Origin: Terebella lapidaria
Taxonomy: Eukaryota; Annelida; Polychaeta; Terebellida; Terebellidae
Length of the DNA stretch: 64,000 nt
Assembly: GCA_949152475.1 (NCBI GenBank)
Contig: OX424570.1
Span: forward strand, 2,778,181-2,842,180
Direction of reading: 5' to 3'
Positions 48,455 through 61,271 of this stretch are shown one piece after another; the first letter of the stretch is position 1; each line of letters starts with the position of its first letter. Below the pieces are notes generated by a model. That model was not told where the DNA came from. It did no database searches and saw only the letters and a program-made list of their open reading frames with translations. Both the position numbers and the translations under genes were made by a program.

Positions 48455-49287
48455 CCATATATAGTGCCTGTCAAAAGTCTGGAATCGTTTTACCCTATTC
48501 ATCATTGATGAGGTTATAGTCATTTTACAATGACAAATTGTACACCATCGTGCACATAAATTTGTTTTCCATGTTTCTATCATGTTTCTTGTAAATATTG
48601 CATGTATGGATGAAGAAAAGGACAGTTATCCAATGCGAGGTTGGATAAAAAATATGGCAAAATTTCACGTTTTTGGGAAGCATGTTTTGTGGCCAGTCGT
48701 TCTACAAGGTATGCGACTGGCCATAACACTTAATGTCTAATGGGATCGTATTCCACGAAAAGATATCCAGAAGCCATAATGATCAAGCAACTCGTGATGC
48801 AATGCTTGCATACAGGCCAATAGTGGAGCAACCCGCTAATGAACTGTTGAATTTGTTCACTACTTCATTACTCACGCCGTGTGCGGCACATTTTTTAAAA
48901 ATTTGATATACTGTTCACAACATTGCTATTTACATGGGTTTTAGACTTATGATTATTTCTATTTATGTATTTATCATTTCCATGAGAACAACTGTTCTGG
49001 GAAACAGTAATTATACCTGTGAATGAATTGGAAACATCCTTTTAATGGTGTTCGGATACAAAAATTACTGCAAGAATGCCCCTATAAAACGTGAAATTCC
49101 GCCATATTTTTTATAACTGTCATTATCTCCATCCATACATTCATTATCTATATGAAACATGGTAGAAACGTGCAAAACAAATTGCTGCACATTATTATAT
49201 CCAATTTATCATTGTAAACTGATTATTGCCTGGTCAATGATGAATATGATGAAGCGTTTCCAGACTTTTGACAGGCAGTATATATGG
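48455..49287. mobile_element. Element of about 830 bp with long inverted ends, Tc1/mariner-like
   Basis: The left end at 48455 reads CCATATATAGTGCCTGTCAA, continuing AAGTCTGGAA. The right end, read on the minus strand from 49287, gives CCATATATACTGCCTGTCAA, continuing AAGTCTGGAA. Similarity continues inward for about 90 bases (ATTCATCATTGA, TTTACAATGA, AAATTG blocks). Ends of the form AGTGCCTGTCAAAAGTCTGGAA flanked by TA resemble Tc1/mariner termini. No transposase frame is present, so it is non-autonomous or an internal-deletion derivative. The central 600 bp are unrecognised. Confidence 0.7.
48690..48723. repeat. Perfect 10-bp-stem hairpin
   Basis: TGGCCAGTCG and CGACTGGCCA are perfect complements around a 14-nt loop. 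It lies inside the ~830-bp inverted-repeat element. Confidence 0.85.
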
Positions 49288-50246
49288 AGGTTTTATGTAC
49301 CTATGCTCGACACTCATGCCTAGAGGATATATACAAAATTACTGGGTTATTCGATGATGACGCTTATACAGTGTTTAGCAATCGAAATAGCAATAAAATT
49401 TTGTCAAATCCTCACAATGACATTACGAGGATTGGAAAAATATACAAAAAAATGACGTGAACGCTCGAGGAGCGATTTGGAACCAAGGAGCGATTTGGAA
49501 TAAAATCATAAACTATTCTTCTGCCTGTAGGCCCACAAGCAGAATGAGCCCCTGGGAAAAAAAACTGTGATATGTTAGGACGAGTATCAGTTTATCGAGC
49601 GCTGTTTACATATGCATTCCGAAATTGTGTCACATCTGCCATTTGCATATCAAGCTCGGAAAGGGTTCACCGACGATATGGTAATGTGTGTTTTGCTTTA
49701 TCATAATCACTGGGAAGATTATTATCTCATCAATATTTTAGATGCGAAGCGGGTGAATTATTTTTGCCATTCAATGTGAAAAAGGTACATATTTGAATGT
49801 GCACATTTTATATGACAGAAATGAGCATTTATAGCAGTTATAAGCATTCTGGAGCCATAGCCTTTTTGATTGTACCTTCGCATGAACATCATGTAGTTAC
49901 TGCGTGTCATTATGTACTATGAGTTATGAGCTCTGGTATATGAATAATTAAAATGATTTCCATTGAATCATTTGGAGGTAGTACAATACAGCTCCAAGGT
50001 ACTTTGGTCTCGTCGTAACTGAGATAGACTCTGGCTGAAATGTGTACCGCGGCTCCCGGTGTTTGTCCGTGAGAAAAAGTAGGGTTGACGCCAGCTATTA
50101 GGATCAAATTACAGGTTCGATAGCTACTATAATGGGGCATAGATCTACATGTACATGATCTACCGTCAGCTATAATTGGTGGTGATGCAGACTCTTTGAA
50201 TATACCAAGGCGAAGTTTTCAACACTGGCTGTGATATTTAATCCAG
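49288..50246. other. Sequence without recognised gene
   Basis: Includes a short tandem phrase near 49464-49502 (GGAGCGATTTGGAA twice) and the diverged repeat at 49905-50075 that matches 46860-47030. No gene supported. Confidence 0.45.
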
Positions 50247-50552
50247 TATCAAAATGGATATCCACACTACTCCGCACTTAGACTGCATTTCAATCCCCAA
50301 ACGTTTGTGTTAAGATGTGCTCCCGGTGCAAGTCAGTTTTGTTTGGCTGGTCCGTTCACTTGTTATGATGGCTCGTTCCCAAAACGTTTAATGCCTTGGA
50401 CTGGACACATGGTTTCATTCCCACATGGATGGCCAATGCAGCCACAAACAGAAAGAGTTGATACGAATGATATACTTCAAATATGTAAAAGAATCGCAAC
50501 AAATGACACTAACCCAATGAACCATCATTCACACAAAGGAATCCTCAATTGA
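50247..50552 (+). CDS. Possible terminal exon, unknown protein
   Basis: A plausible splice acceptor (TATTTAATCCAG, ending 50246) leads into a frame that stays open for 101 codons to a TGA at 50550. The frame holds three cysteines in a short span (RCAPGASQFCLAGPFTC), then a tryptophan- and proline-rich section (MPWTGHMVSFPHGWPMQPQ) and a polar tail. The composition is protein-like and the segment is not repeated in the window. I find no upstream partner exon, no TATA box and no recognised domain, so chance remains likely. Confidence 0.2.
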   Translation, partial: YQNGYPHYSALRLHFNPQTFVLRCAPGASQFCLAGPFTCYDGSFPKRLMPWTGHMVSFPHGWPMQPQTERVDTNDILQICKRIATNDTNPMNHHSHKGILN

Positions 50553-50799
50553 CCTAAATTCTCTTACACAACATTATAAACTAAATATGAAGTTTGAATC
50601 ATTTCCAAAAGAAACCTCCTAACAAATTCCTTATTAAAAATGTACATGTATTTCATACTATTTTACGTCACAGTCATGCAAATTCAACGAACCGACACCC
50701 TACAAATCAAACAAAAATCACATATAGATAGTAACAGAATTCGGACGAGGTAAACGGTATGAGTTTAGTGTAAATTATTACATCTTTTAAAATTCAGTA

Positions 50800-53330
50800 A
50801 TGAATCGCCTCCTATTTACACCTGCTACCCGCGTGCTTTATTGGTACATATATTATATTTTCATATTTTCTGCAAGATCAATTCTTAATTTTCGATTCAA
50901 AACTTTGACGCAAGTGTCAAACCCAAGGGGAGTAATCAGATTTTCTCTGACGTTTTTCATCTCTTGCTGACAAATTGAGGGCGTCAGCTGTTTTACATCT
51001 CTTCTGGGACACTGTCATAGATGTCCCTAGAAATTCACACACACGCGTCCGATGGATATGCAGAGGTCACTGAATATAGCTAATGAAAACAAGTCTGTAT
51101 TTACTGTAGTTACATGACAAACTGGGCTAGATTCCCGTTATCTCTGTAGTTGTGGTGAGTTATTCCACAGAGATCACGTGTTGTCAAGCAAAGCTGCCGT
51201 TATACAACTCGTTATACATGTAGCTGACATCGCTTGTACGGGGTTTTCCTCGTGTTCTTACACATCCAGACTCTCCTGGGTGTAATTCCTGGGATCCCAC
51301 AGCAATGAATCCTGGTTAGCAATGGAAGTGGTGTTAGTGATGTAGTGCCCACAGAGAATTATATATCGGATAGGAAACATTTTACCTCCAATTATGTAGT
51401 TCACTACATCTACATTACAAAACCAGCACTAGAACAAGATTATTGGTGACATTGCGTTAGCGAGTGATGAGGAAAAGCTTTCTGCAGATGGTCTAGGAAC
51501 AGTGGTGAAATGTAACAGGTGACATTATTCGAATTTGTTTCCATGCTTTCATCTTTTTCTGACATCACTGCTTTTCCAGGCGCATAATCATCACCAATAT
51601 CTTATTACACATTTCATCGAACCGATTTTCTGTCTCCAGTGGCTTTCAAGTTCTTTGTACATGATTTTCTTGTTGTAAGAAATTATTAATATTCACAGTT
51701 ACACTAAAAAATGAATAATTTGCATTCAATTATTCAGTGGGAGACGTATTTATTTGGTTTCATGGGTGGCTTTCGTTCGACTGAAAACCAGTTCATGAAA
51801 TTTATCCTAAACAATGTTTCACTTAATGTGAATCTCTGACACCATCATTCGCAGACAATAATGAGAATAAACTTCCAATGTAAACCTCATGAAACTGATG
51901 CAAACCCAGATTGAACGGATGGAATCCTGATAGCTCCGTCACTGTGCTTCTTCAGCATTCAGGAGGACATCTGTGGACAATCTCCTCTAATCCACCTGAC
52001 ATATAGAGGGAGAAATATCAGTGGGCACACTAAAATATCAGCATAGGTCACACTGATATAGCTCTACATGGGCCATTCTCACTGGGAAGCAACCCAAATA
52101 ACCCACAAATACCTGAAAAGGAAAACAAATCCTGGATTTAGGATCATGTCCCATGAAATTGATATCAAACAAGATTGCGAGGAGAGAGATTCCCAGATAT
52201 AACATTTTAATTCGTGTGCACTAACTTGGACCTTTGTCGCAGCAAGGTATTCAACAACAGGCACGAATTTCTACCTCAAGCCGCTGGATTTGTCAAGCAT
52301 GGACTTTTTCTGGCTCCTGCATTTGTTATGTAGCTTGTTCACGGTTACTTGAAAGCATTATCACAAACAAGTAGAAATGGATACCGACAACAGACAAATT
52401 CATATTCCAAGGCCGAATCCATGGACGATCTCTACAAGATCAGTGTGAGTAGTTATATGACAAGTTAAATGAGTCAAGACTGGCTTCCCGTCAAGCTTGT
52501 CATCGCTACGCAACCCTGAGGTGACATCACTTGGAGGAAAATGCACAATAAAAATCTCATGGGGGTATTTTCTCAGATCCCTTCACAATAAATAATGTTC
52601 AGTCGTGGCGTCGATGAAGCGATAACAGGGAATTATGGGTTACCAACAGGAAATATTTTACAACCAATATTGTGAATCACAAATCATCAGTACGATATCT
52701 AGTTCTATCAACATGTGCATCTCGTTTAACTGGATTAAAAATGAGAAATCAACCAAAAATGACTACTTCCAGTCAATTCAGTTAATGTCATCATGTTGTC
52801 TATCTACGAATGTTCTCCTTTGTATTTGTAGGCGTTTGTAGACAATTTTTATCTATAATCCAAAATGCACCGAAGGCAGGAATACTTGTGATTCTTACGA
52901 AGAATGGATAACTGCTCATTTATAGCTACAAAGAAGACAAAAAATCAGGAGTGATAGTCGTATTTCATGTAATCACTTTTTGCATATTGTTTCGGACTCC
53001 CAAGAGTCGGAAATTCTTTTCTTCTCCCACAAAATTACTCCTTGATGAAATCCCAATTGCTGAAGTGACTTGCAGAATATGTGGTGACTCGCACCATGGG
53101 AGGAAGTTAATTTGTTTAGTTGTTAACTTTTCCGTTTGGTTTTGGTTGGGAATGGACAACATAAGCCCAATTGTCCATAATTCGACTTCCGAATACAGAA
53201 ATTATCAGAACCAATTCACTGATAACCTGATAATTGCGCACTTACAACCTGTGTAACTGTATATAATGTACTTTCTACTATCGACAACATAAAAACATGT
53301 ATTGTGGAGAAGTTTGTTCCGTCTGAATAT
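50800..53330 (+). repeat. Third large unit, copy 1
   Basis: Shares with 53340-55440: TTTACACCTGCTA, TATTTTCATATTTT, TCTTGCTGACAAATTGA, CCGATGGATATGCAGAG, TGTCAAGCAAAGCTGCCGTT, CTCTCCTGGGTGTA, CCTGGGATCCCACA, AAAACCAGCACTAGAAC, TTCAGGAGGACATCT and TTACCAACAGG. Divergence is moderate with frequent small indels. No shared frame. Confidence 0.65.
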
Positions 53331-55700
53331 TTTCAGGTAATTGGATGGTTGTTGTCCTGAGTTTGAACACCTATTTGTTCTAAGAAGGTTGCGAAGAAGA
53401 ACTATTTACACCTGCTATCCGGATGTCTTATTGCTACACATACTATATTTTCATATTTTAGGCGAAGTTATTCATGATTCTCGATTCAAACCGTCAACGC
53501 AACTATCAAACCCAATGAGGATGATCAGATTAGCTCTGACGTATTTGATATCTTGCTGACAAATTGATAGCGTCGGGTGGTACATTTTACACCCCGTTTG
53601 GGATATTATCAAAGATTTTCCTAAAAATTTACACACATACCGATGGATATGCAGAGAATAATAAATACAGCTAATGACAAGTGTGTATTTACTACAGAGA
53701 CATGTCAAACTGGGCTAGATTCCAATTATGAGATATTCCACAGAGATCATGTGTTGTCAAGCAAAGCTGCCGTTATACAACTCGTTATAGCTGACATCGT
53801 TGTGCGGGCTTCTTGTTTCTCTTCACGGCCGAACTCTCCTGGGTGTAGTTCCTGGGATCCCACAACTATGGATCCTGGCTAGCAATGGAAGTAATATTAT
53901 TCCTGCCTGAGATGTAGCGACCACATAGAATTATGGGTAGCCGATACGAAATATTTCAGTCAAATGATGTAATGCACACCATTGACAGGACAAAACCAGC
54001 ACTAGAACGAGATTAGAGGTGACATTTCGTCATCGAGTAACGATGAAAGGATTGTGTTAATAATCTGTGAATGGAGATGAATCATTTGAATCATTTGGTG
54101 ACATCATTCGAACTTGTTTCCATGCATTCATCTGTTCCGGACATCACTGATCTTGTGCGTTTAATCACCAATATCATATTGGTCATATTTTCTTCTGATT
54201 TTCTATGTCTGCAGTAGCTTCCAAGTAATTTTATGAACTATTTTCTTGTATGTATAGTGTAAAAGTACAATATTAGTATAGTAAAAAGTATACATAATTA
54301 CATTGAAGTATATAATATCTCGACCAATCAAAACACAATGGAACCAAAAATATTTATTCGAAGGGAAACATTTATTATTTACCTTTATTCGACTGAAAAC
54401 CAGGTTATTAATGTTATTCTAAATATTTTTACACAATGTGAATCTCCCCACCAGTTACAATTTCACTAATCTGAATGAACTTCCAATGTAAGTTTAATAA
54501 CACTGACATGAAGCCAGCTGTGACTAATGGAGTCCTGATAACTCCGTGGTTGTGCTTCATTAGCATTCAGGAGGACATCTACAGTCATACTGAGCAAATT
54601 TCACACGGATATATCCGTATGAGGTCCCGCTATGGTTCTCACTGGGACAATATCCCTAAACATGCATACGAATACCCGAAAACGGACATTTTTTCAAAAT
54701 CATGTACTTATGATCATGTCTCAGGAAATTGATATAGAACAAGACTACCACAAAACAGTTTCCAGATAATAACAATTTCAGCTCGTATACAACCTTGAGC
54801 TGACATCAGTTGGAGGGGGGGGGGGGGATCTCGTGTTTCTACACAACGAAACTCACATGGGGTAATTCCTCAGATCCACAATAATAAATACCGACCAGAA
54901 AATAATGATCAGTCGTGGACATGAAGCGACCGTGAAGGATTATGGGTAACCAACAGGGAATATTTCACATCCAATATTGTGAATCACAAATCAGCGGTAC
55001 AATATCTAGTTCTATCAGCAGAGTTACAACATGTTCATCTCCTTCAACTGAAATAAACTGGATTAAAACTGAAAAATCAACCAAATATCTGCATTTCCCA
55101 TTGACACATGAGCGATCTGATACTCAGATAATGTCATCATGTTGTCTATCTACTATGTTTGTTCTTGTATTAGTAGGCGTTCAACAACAGGTATTTTTAT
55201 CCATATACCAAAATAAAAAGGCATGAATACTCGTGATTCTTACAAAGAACGGGAAACTCCTTCATTTATTTATAACATCAGAGAGGACAAGAAATCAGAA
55301 GTGACGGTCGTATTTCATGAAATAACCTTTTTTTCAAATTTGTTAGCGCTCCCAAGAGTCGGAAATCGTTTCTCGTCCTCCACAGAATTACCCCTTGGGG
55401 ACAAAAACAGGTCCTGAGGTGACTTATGGAATTTATAGTGACACATTCGCAGCTGAACTCGCACCATGGGACGACGTTCATTTGTTCAATTATTTTTGCC
55501 GTTTGGTTTGGTGGCAATGGATATCGTAATCACAATTGCCCATAATTCGACTAAATACAACAATTATTAGAAACAATTCACTTGTACCTGATAATTACGT
55601 ACTTACAGAAAAATAATCATACATATTCTGGTAATTATGTACCTTCTATGATCTTCTCTTCTATGATCGACAAGATAAATACAAGTATTTTTTTTAGAAA
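53331..55700 (+). repeat. Third large unit, copy 2
   Basis: Offset to copy 1 is about 2.57 kb in the left part (TGTCAAGCAAAGCTGCC at 51182 and 53755) and about 2.3 kb at the right (ACCAACAGG near 52645 and 54947), showing net deletions. It ends near 55740 with ATGGTTGTTGTCC, a phrase also starting the unit at 53345 and found at 39200 and 43848, linking the second and third unit families. Confidence 0.6.
54815..54827 (+). repeat. Homopolymer run of 13 G
   Basis: Thirteen G following TTGGA. At the matching place in copy 1 (around 52530) the sequence is TTGGAGGAAAA, so the run grew in this copy. Length in such runs is often wrong in assemblies. Confidence 0.9.
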
Positions 55701-56101
55701 GTTGTTTCCATCTGATTTTCTTTTAGATTTGTGAATGGTTGTTGTCCAGTCTTCAATTCGACAAACCAATATTTATTCTAAGAGAATATATGTAGTATAA
55801 TTGTGTCCACGTATTTTCTGGTACATTTCTGGAATGTTGGTTGTGTTATTTGTATAAACTAACATCCGCCCTTACAAACGATGAGGTAATATTGAACATC
55901 TAGTAGGTCACCGGAATTAGCGATGATTGGCCACAAGATATTACCTGGAGCATGTGTGCATGCTCTTTATGGAGTTCCTAGTGGTTTCCTTAAATATTGT
56001 AGAATCAAAATTAACCTTTTATTCGTATGCCCTGAACACTATGTTTAAAGCGCAAGCGAAAAAAAGTACTATAGCAAATATCTTTCAGTCAAACAGGAGA
56101 T

Positions 56102-56285
56102 GTTCGTTCTCTGGGAGCACATGTTCTTACACTCCACAAAAGTGGAGATGTTCGTTCTCTGGGAGCATCTGTTCTTACACTCCGTCAAACAGGAGATTTC
56201 CGTTCTCTGGGAGCACATGTTGTTAAACTCCGTAAAACAGATGTTCGTGCTCTGGGAGCACCTGTTCTTACACTCCGTTGCCATG
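56102..56285 (+). repeat. 48-bp tandem repeat, four units
   Basis: CGTTCTCTGGGAGCA-type cores start at 56105, 56153 and 56201, with a fourth (CGTGCTCTGGGAGCA) at 56246. The unit also has TGTTCTTACACTCCG and AACAGGAGAT. Because 48 is a multiple of three, both strands stay open and would encode repeating cysteine/serine peptides (plus: CSFSGS; minus: CSQRTN). No start, domain or secretion signal supports translation. Confidence 0.9.
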
Positions 56286-58059
56286 ATTATGTGATATTAT
56301 AATGGTTTTCAACTCGATTTCACTTCAATACAACTCGAATTTGACTACTGCCACTGATTGGTTTGATTTCCGACCATGAATTCTGCTTTTGCGTGTTAAT
56401 TGATCTGATGCATACATGTGATATATCCTTCCATCTGGAGCAGTTCATGCATACGAGACATTGTCCATGATGCTCTTCACGAAGTGTTACAACTTGAATA
56501 ACTCTTGGAACACGTGCATCTAGTTATATTAAATATAATTTAAAAATATGGAGTTTTTTTGGTGATTTCAAACATTAGAAATAGAACATTTCGTTGATAT
56601 TCAATGACAGTCTTTGTGGTTATATTTATCCCCAAGCGCCAATTCTATCTTGAGTATCATGACCCTTCTTGTCCTCCATATCGCCCTGACAACTGGGCAA
56701 ATGTAGGCTCTCAAGTTATCGTTATTGATTTATCTCGGGTGTTATCTTATAATATAACACCATTACACTCGTGATTTAAATCGTTTTACATATTGACATT
56801 GATGGTTGTTTTTGGTTGATTGTCCCACTGTTTGAGAATATATCTCACAGTATTTTCATTATTCTAATTGATATTAAAAATGAGAGCACACATCATAATT
56901 GAAGTGTATTTTACAATTGATACATATTAATTGCATTAGGGCAATCAGGGTGTTGGTCAGATTTATATCCATATCTATATACATGTAAAACTCATGAAAG
57001 TCTCACGATGCTAGCCATTCGTGTCACACACGAGATAGAGCCCAGTACCCTCTACCAACCCTCTGATGGACCTGCTTGTTCCATTCCTTTCAACACTAAC
57101 AAAGGCTTCACTGCCCAAGGTCAGACACACGGCTTCTCAATTACAGACATTTACGTCCTAGGAAATCATGGGAAATCCAGCTGTGACCTGTTGATTGAAT
57201 GACGGAAAGAAAAGAATGTGGTAATGGTGGATATGGGGGACAGCATATATATGTATACTCGACCACCATCATAGTTATGTTACATCCTATCATTTTCATA
57301 GTATCACCCATGTTGATGATATAGACAGGAACATTCGGTCAACTAACCATTCCGATTGTCCAACCATAGCACATGAATGGGCGATCGAGCAACGCCTTTA
57401 GGCAGAAGTCAAGCCGTGTAATTAGATTCCAATGGTTCATCCCAACCCGTTTTATCTCTGCGTCACTCTTTGGAGTGGGGGGCCCGGTGCTATAATGACA
57501 CATGTCACTGACTAGGTGCTCCAACATCGCTTTCAAACATCATTCCAAGTTCAACCAAAATCATGAAGTTCAACAGAAACAAAGTTTGTATAGAATATCA
57601 GTCAATCGCGATAAATGCTAATGACCTGACTCAGCTGAATGCTCTTGGCGAAGTTCAAGTTTCAGTAAGGATTCAGACTTCGGAGCCTCCTATTTACTCC
57701 AACTATAACGACTTCAAGATAATACTATCTTACGTCAGTTTGAACATCAATAGTTAATAGGTTGTACATATTACGGTGGAATTACTGAAGGTTATTTGTT
57801 CAATTTGTGATGATGTGGCAACCAATGAAAGAGTGTAAATTGACAGTAGCAAGTTGGGGAATGAAAAACAAATATATATCTTGAAATATCGAGTGGTAGT
57901 GATCAACTTTAACCGTACACACGAGACTATTGATGAGACAGTTGCTATAAGGGTGTCTGTGAGAATTTCACATAAATTAATGTTTGTACATGTATGTATG
58001 GAGTAGGTTTTGTGGGATACTGTCATATTTTTCTCCAATTGTTTCTATACACATGTCGG
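56286..58059. other. Unique sequence with short overlapping frames
   Basis: Not clearly part of the tandem units. Frames at 57008-57202 (+), 57339-57536 (-) and 57563-57757 (+) have protein-like composition, but they alternate strand, lack recognisable motifs and have no consistent splice sites. Positions 57050-57165 match 38095-38170 on the opposite strand. I do not call a gene. Confidence 0.4.
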
Positions 58060-59860
58060 AAGGATATGTGGAGTCTGCTGAATATAGCTTGTTTAAAATA
58101 TGTATGCATTTCATCTGGTTCATACATTTATCGTACATTTTTTTCACAGTAGATCTTACATCAGATCATTGAACGAACTGTCCATTGTTTCAGTAGTTGT
58201 GGGGAGTTATTCTGCAGAGATTGTGTGTCGTCAAGCAATGCCGTTGTTATATAACTCTGAGCTGAAATCACTGGGAGGGAAATATCTGCTGGGCGTAATT
58301 CCTGGGATCCCACAACAATGAATCTTGACAAGGACTGGAAGTAATTTGAGTCTTGGCCGAGATGTAGTGATTGCGAAGAATTACGGGTAACCAATAGGAA
58401 ACATTTCACATTTAATGATGTAATTCACAACATCGACAGACAGGACAAAACCAGCACTAGAATGAGATTGTTGGTGACATTGCATCATCGACGGACGAGG
58501 CAAAGATTGTGCTGGCAATCTGGGGACGAAAAGTAGCAGGGATACTTTATTATTCTAAATATCCTGGTTGATAATCATCACAAATACCACACCATATGTT
58601 CCTCTCGTTGATTTTCTCCGTTCTGTGATGGTTGTCAAGCACTTTATACCCACCATTATTTTCTTTCTTTTCAACATTCATGCATGGCAATACTCAAGAT
58701 GAGCTTCTAGATCAAACAAAATACGAAAGAAAGATCCATGTTTCTTCAACAGAAGAATCATTCATTCAATGGAATCTTTATTTGGTTCCCTGGGTTGTTG
58801 TTACTTCCGATGACTTTTGAAACACTGGGATACAATTTTGGGAATTCACCCTAACATCTGTGTTACATAAGGTAACGCTCACCATTAGTTGCAAATACTT
58901 GAATAAATACTCAAATCCAGGGCTGATAACACTGATATGGCTAGATTCAATTGAATCATTGTAGCCCGACCACTGTGGTTCATTAGCATTCAGGAAAACA
59001 CATGTGGACAATCTGTCCCAATCGAGTTGACATTCAGAGGAAGAAATGTTGGTTACACTGAGCATAAGTCAGACAGAATCAGCCGTATCTGGCACGGTAA
59101 TTGTTCGTCGGGGGGAGGGGTGATGTTCCAAAATATTTGCACGACTGTCCCAAACAAGACGGGAAATTGGACATTAGTCCTGTATGTAAGGGCATGTATC
59201 GGGAAATTGAGACCAAATGACTCAAATGGTTTTTCATCTGGGAAATGAAGGAAAAATACCATCGTGAATGTACAATCGGAGTTGAGTAATCAGTTCGTTT
59301 TATTTGTACTTTTGTACCTCATATTAGTAAGTTTTGTGTCTTCGTGAGGAGAAAATGAAGATAATTCCATGCAGCTGAATTGTTTGTGTTTTAGTTTACA
59401 ACAAATCCAAGGAGTGGTATACAATTCGGTAAAGTAAAACTGTATGTTTCTAACCCTAGCTTCCAGAACGATTTAGTGGGGCACTGTGTGAACCATTTGA
59501 ATAATTCATGAGTCAGTGCTCATATTTTCTTGGATATGGCCACACAAAAAAACACTTTTCCATAATTATGTCGATGAAATGGGTATGGGACAGAGATATA
59601 TACCCTTTGTATGTTTTGCATTTGAAGAGTTTCATTATTTGGGCTGAGAAATTCGAAGAGTTTCAAACTGTTGCACGAGATATTCACATTGTTTCTTTAA
59701 AATCACGAAAATCGTTATCCACATTAACAACATAACCTCCACTAATATACATGATATATGCTATGTATAGAACTGGTGACTTTTTCGTCTTTACATTTTT
59801 CAAATTGACCTTGTCCTAGCTCACCACTGTAAGAGTTTAAATTGTAAAAAAAAAAAGTGC
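58060..59860 (+). repeat. Third large unit, copy 3
   Basis: Matches copies 1 and 2: TCTGCTGAATATAGC, CGTCAAGCAATGCCGTTG, GGCGTAATTCCTGGGATCCC, GGACAAAACCAGCACTAGAA, CATTAGCATTCAGGAAAACA, TGTGGACAATCTGTCCCAAT and GAGTTGACATTCAGAGGAAG. It also holds the TGAGTCAGTGCTCATA marker at 59510. It provides the uninterrupted reference for the insertion in copy 4. Confidence 0.6.
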
Positions 59861-60608
59861 TGGCGGAGTTTCTTGTTTGCGGTTGAAAAGTAAGGAGTGT
59901 TCGTAACACGTCAGGGGATATTTTTTAGTTAATCAATTTTGCCATAATTAGGGTCGTCAAACATTATTCTGTTCTCCATCTTGATTAAAACTAAAGTAAA
60001 AAATATGACGAATTGATTGAGTCAGCTGTAATATGTTATAAATTATCTGGGATACTGTCTCATCAACATGTCCGAGTGTCGTCCAGATTTCAGGGCACAA
60101 ATTTTATGTACCTACTGTCATTATGTCAAGTATGTATTTTTGCTGGCTCCATCATTTATTATACACCGTGGCTATTCGCCATAACGCTATATATAGGATC
60201 CCAGGTTGATCCTCATTATCTCAGTAGTTATGAAGAGTTCTTTCCCAGAGATCATGAGTCAAACAAGCCGTCATTATACAACTCCGCCAAACTCTCCCGG
60301 GTGTAAATGCCAGATACCAGAACGATAAGTCCAGGTCAGGAGTTGATGCTTGGTGGTGGTGGACAATACATAGGAGTATGGTTAACCAACAGGGGGCGTT
60401 TCAGAACCAACGAGACAATCAGAGATTGCAGACCCTCGCCCTTCAGATTTAGTCACTAAAATTAGGCGATAATTGAGTTATGGTCTTAAGACCATCGGTT
60501 GTACGCCATACGATTGGGAATTGGCCAAAGAAAAATACAAAAATAGGTTGAAGATTTAATATTGATTAGAACCGGAGTTATAGCCATTTATGTGATTTTC
60601 TTTTTTCC

Positions 60609-60622
60609 GTTGCCATGGCAAC
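60609..60622. promoter_or_regulatory. RFX X-box palindrome 1
   Basis: GTTGCCATGGCAAC, a perfect 14-bp palindrome equal to the RFX-family X-box consensus. It repeats at 60919-60932 with one flanking change only, then at 61258-61271 and 61597-61610. All four copies are intact while flanking sequence has changed, although the number of units is too small to prove constraint. Confidence 0.4.
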
Positions 60623-61257
60623 CGTTTTGTGAGCCACTACCATAGCACTCCAGCCCTATAAATTTCAAATCGATCGGACCGTTTGCCTTTGAGTTATGAG
60701 CGCAGACATTTGCATTGAAACGTCGCTGGCCAAAAATAACCGAAATCGTGACCCCAAATTTTTCGACATCGGGCGATAATGGAGAGTTTTCGTCGTACGA
60801 CCATCGGTCGTACACCACACGATCGAGAATTGGCCAAAGAAAAATACAAAAATAGTTGGAAAAATTAATATCAAGTAGAACCGGAGTTACAGCCAATTAA
60901 GTGATTTTCACTTTTTCCGTTGCCATGGCAACTGTTTTCATCCGATTTTAACAAAATTCGAACGGGACCGAGCGACTACCATAGCACTCCAGCATTATAA
61001 ATTTCAGATCGATCAGACCGTTTGCCTTTGAGTTATGAGCGCAGACATTTGCATTGAAACGTCGCTGGCAAAAAATAACCGAAATCGTGACCCCCAATTT
61101 TTCGACATCGGGCGATAATGGAGAGTTTTCGTCGTACGACCATCGGTCGTATACCATACGATCGAGAATTGGCCAAAGAAAAATACAAAAATAGTTGAAA
61201 AAATTAATATCAAGTAGAACCGGAGTCACAGCCAATTAAGTGATTTTCACATTTTCC

Positions 61258-61271
61258 GTTGCCATGGCAAC
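61258..61271. promoter_or_regulatory. RFX X-box palindrome 3
   Basis: Same GTTGCCATGGCAAC as the other units of the 339-bp array. RFX binding is inference from the consensus only. Confidence 0.4.

Noticed and set aside
57008..57757. Cluster of three short frames with protein-like composition
   Set aside because: They alternate strand without compatible splice sites. The part matching 38095-38170 differs from it mainly by amino-acid-changing substitutions.
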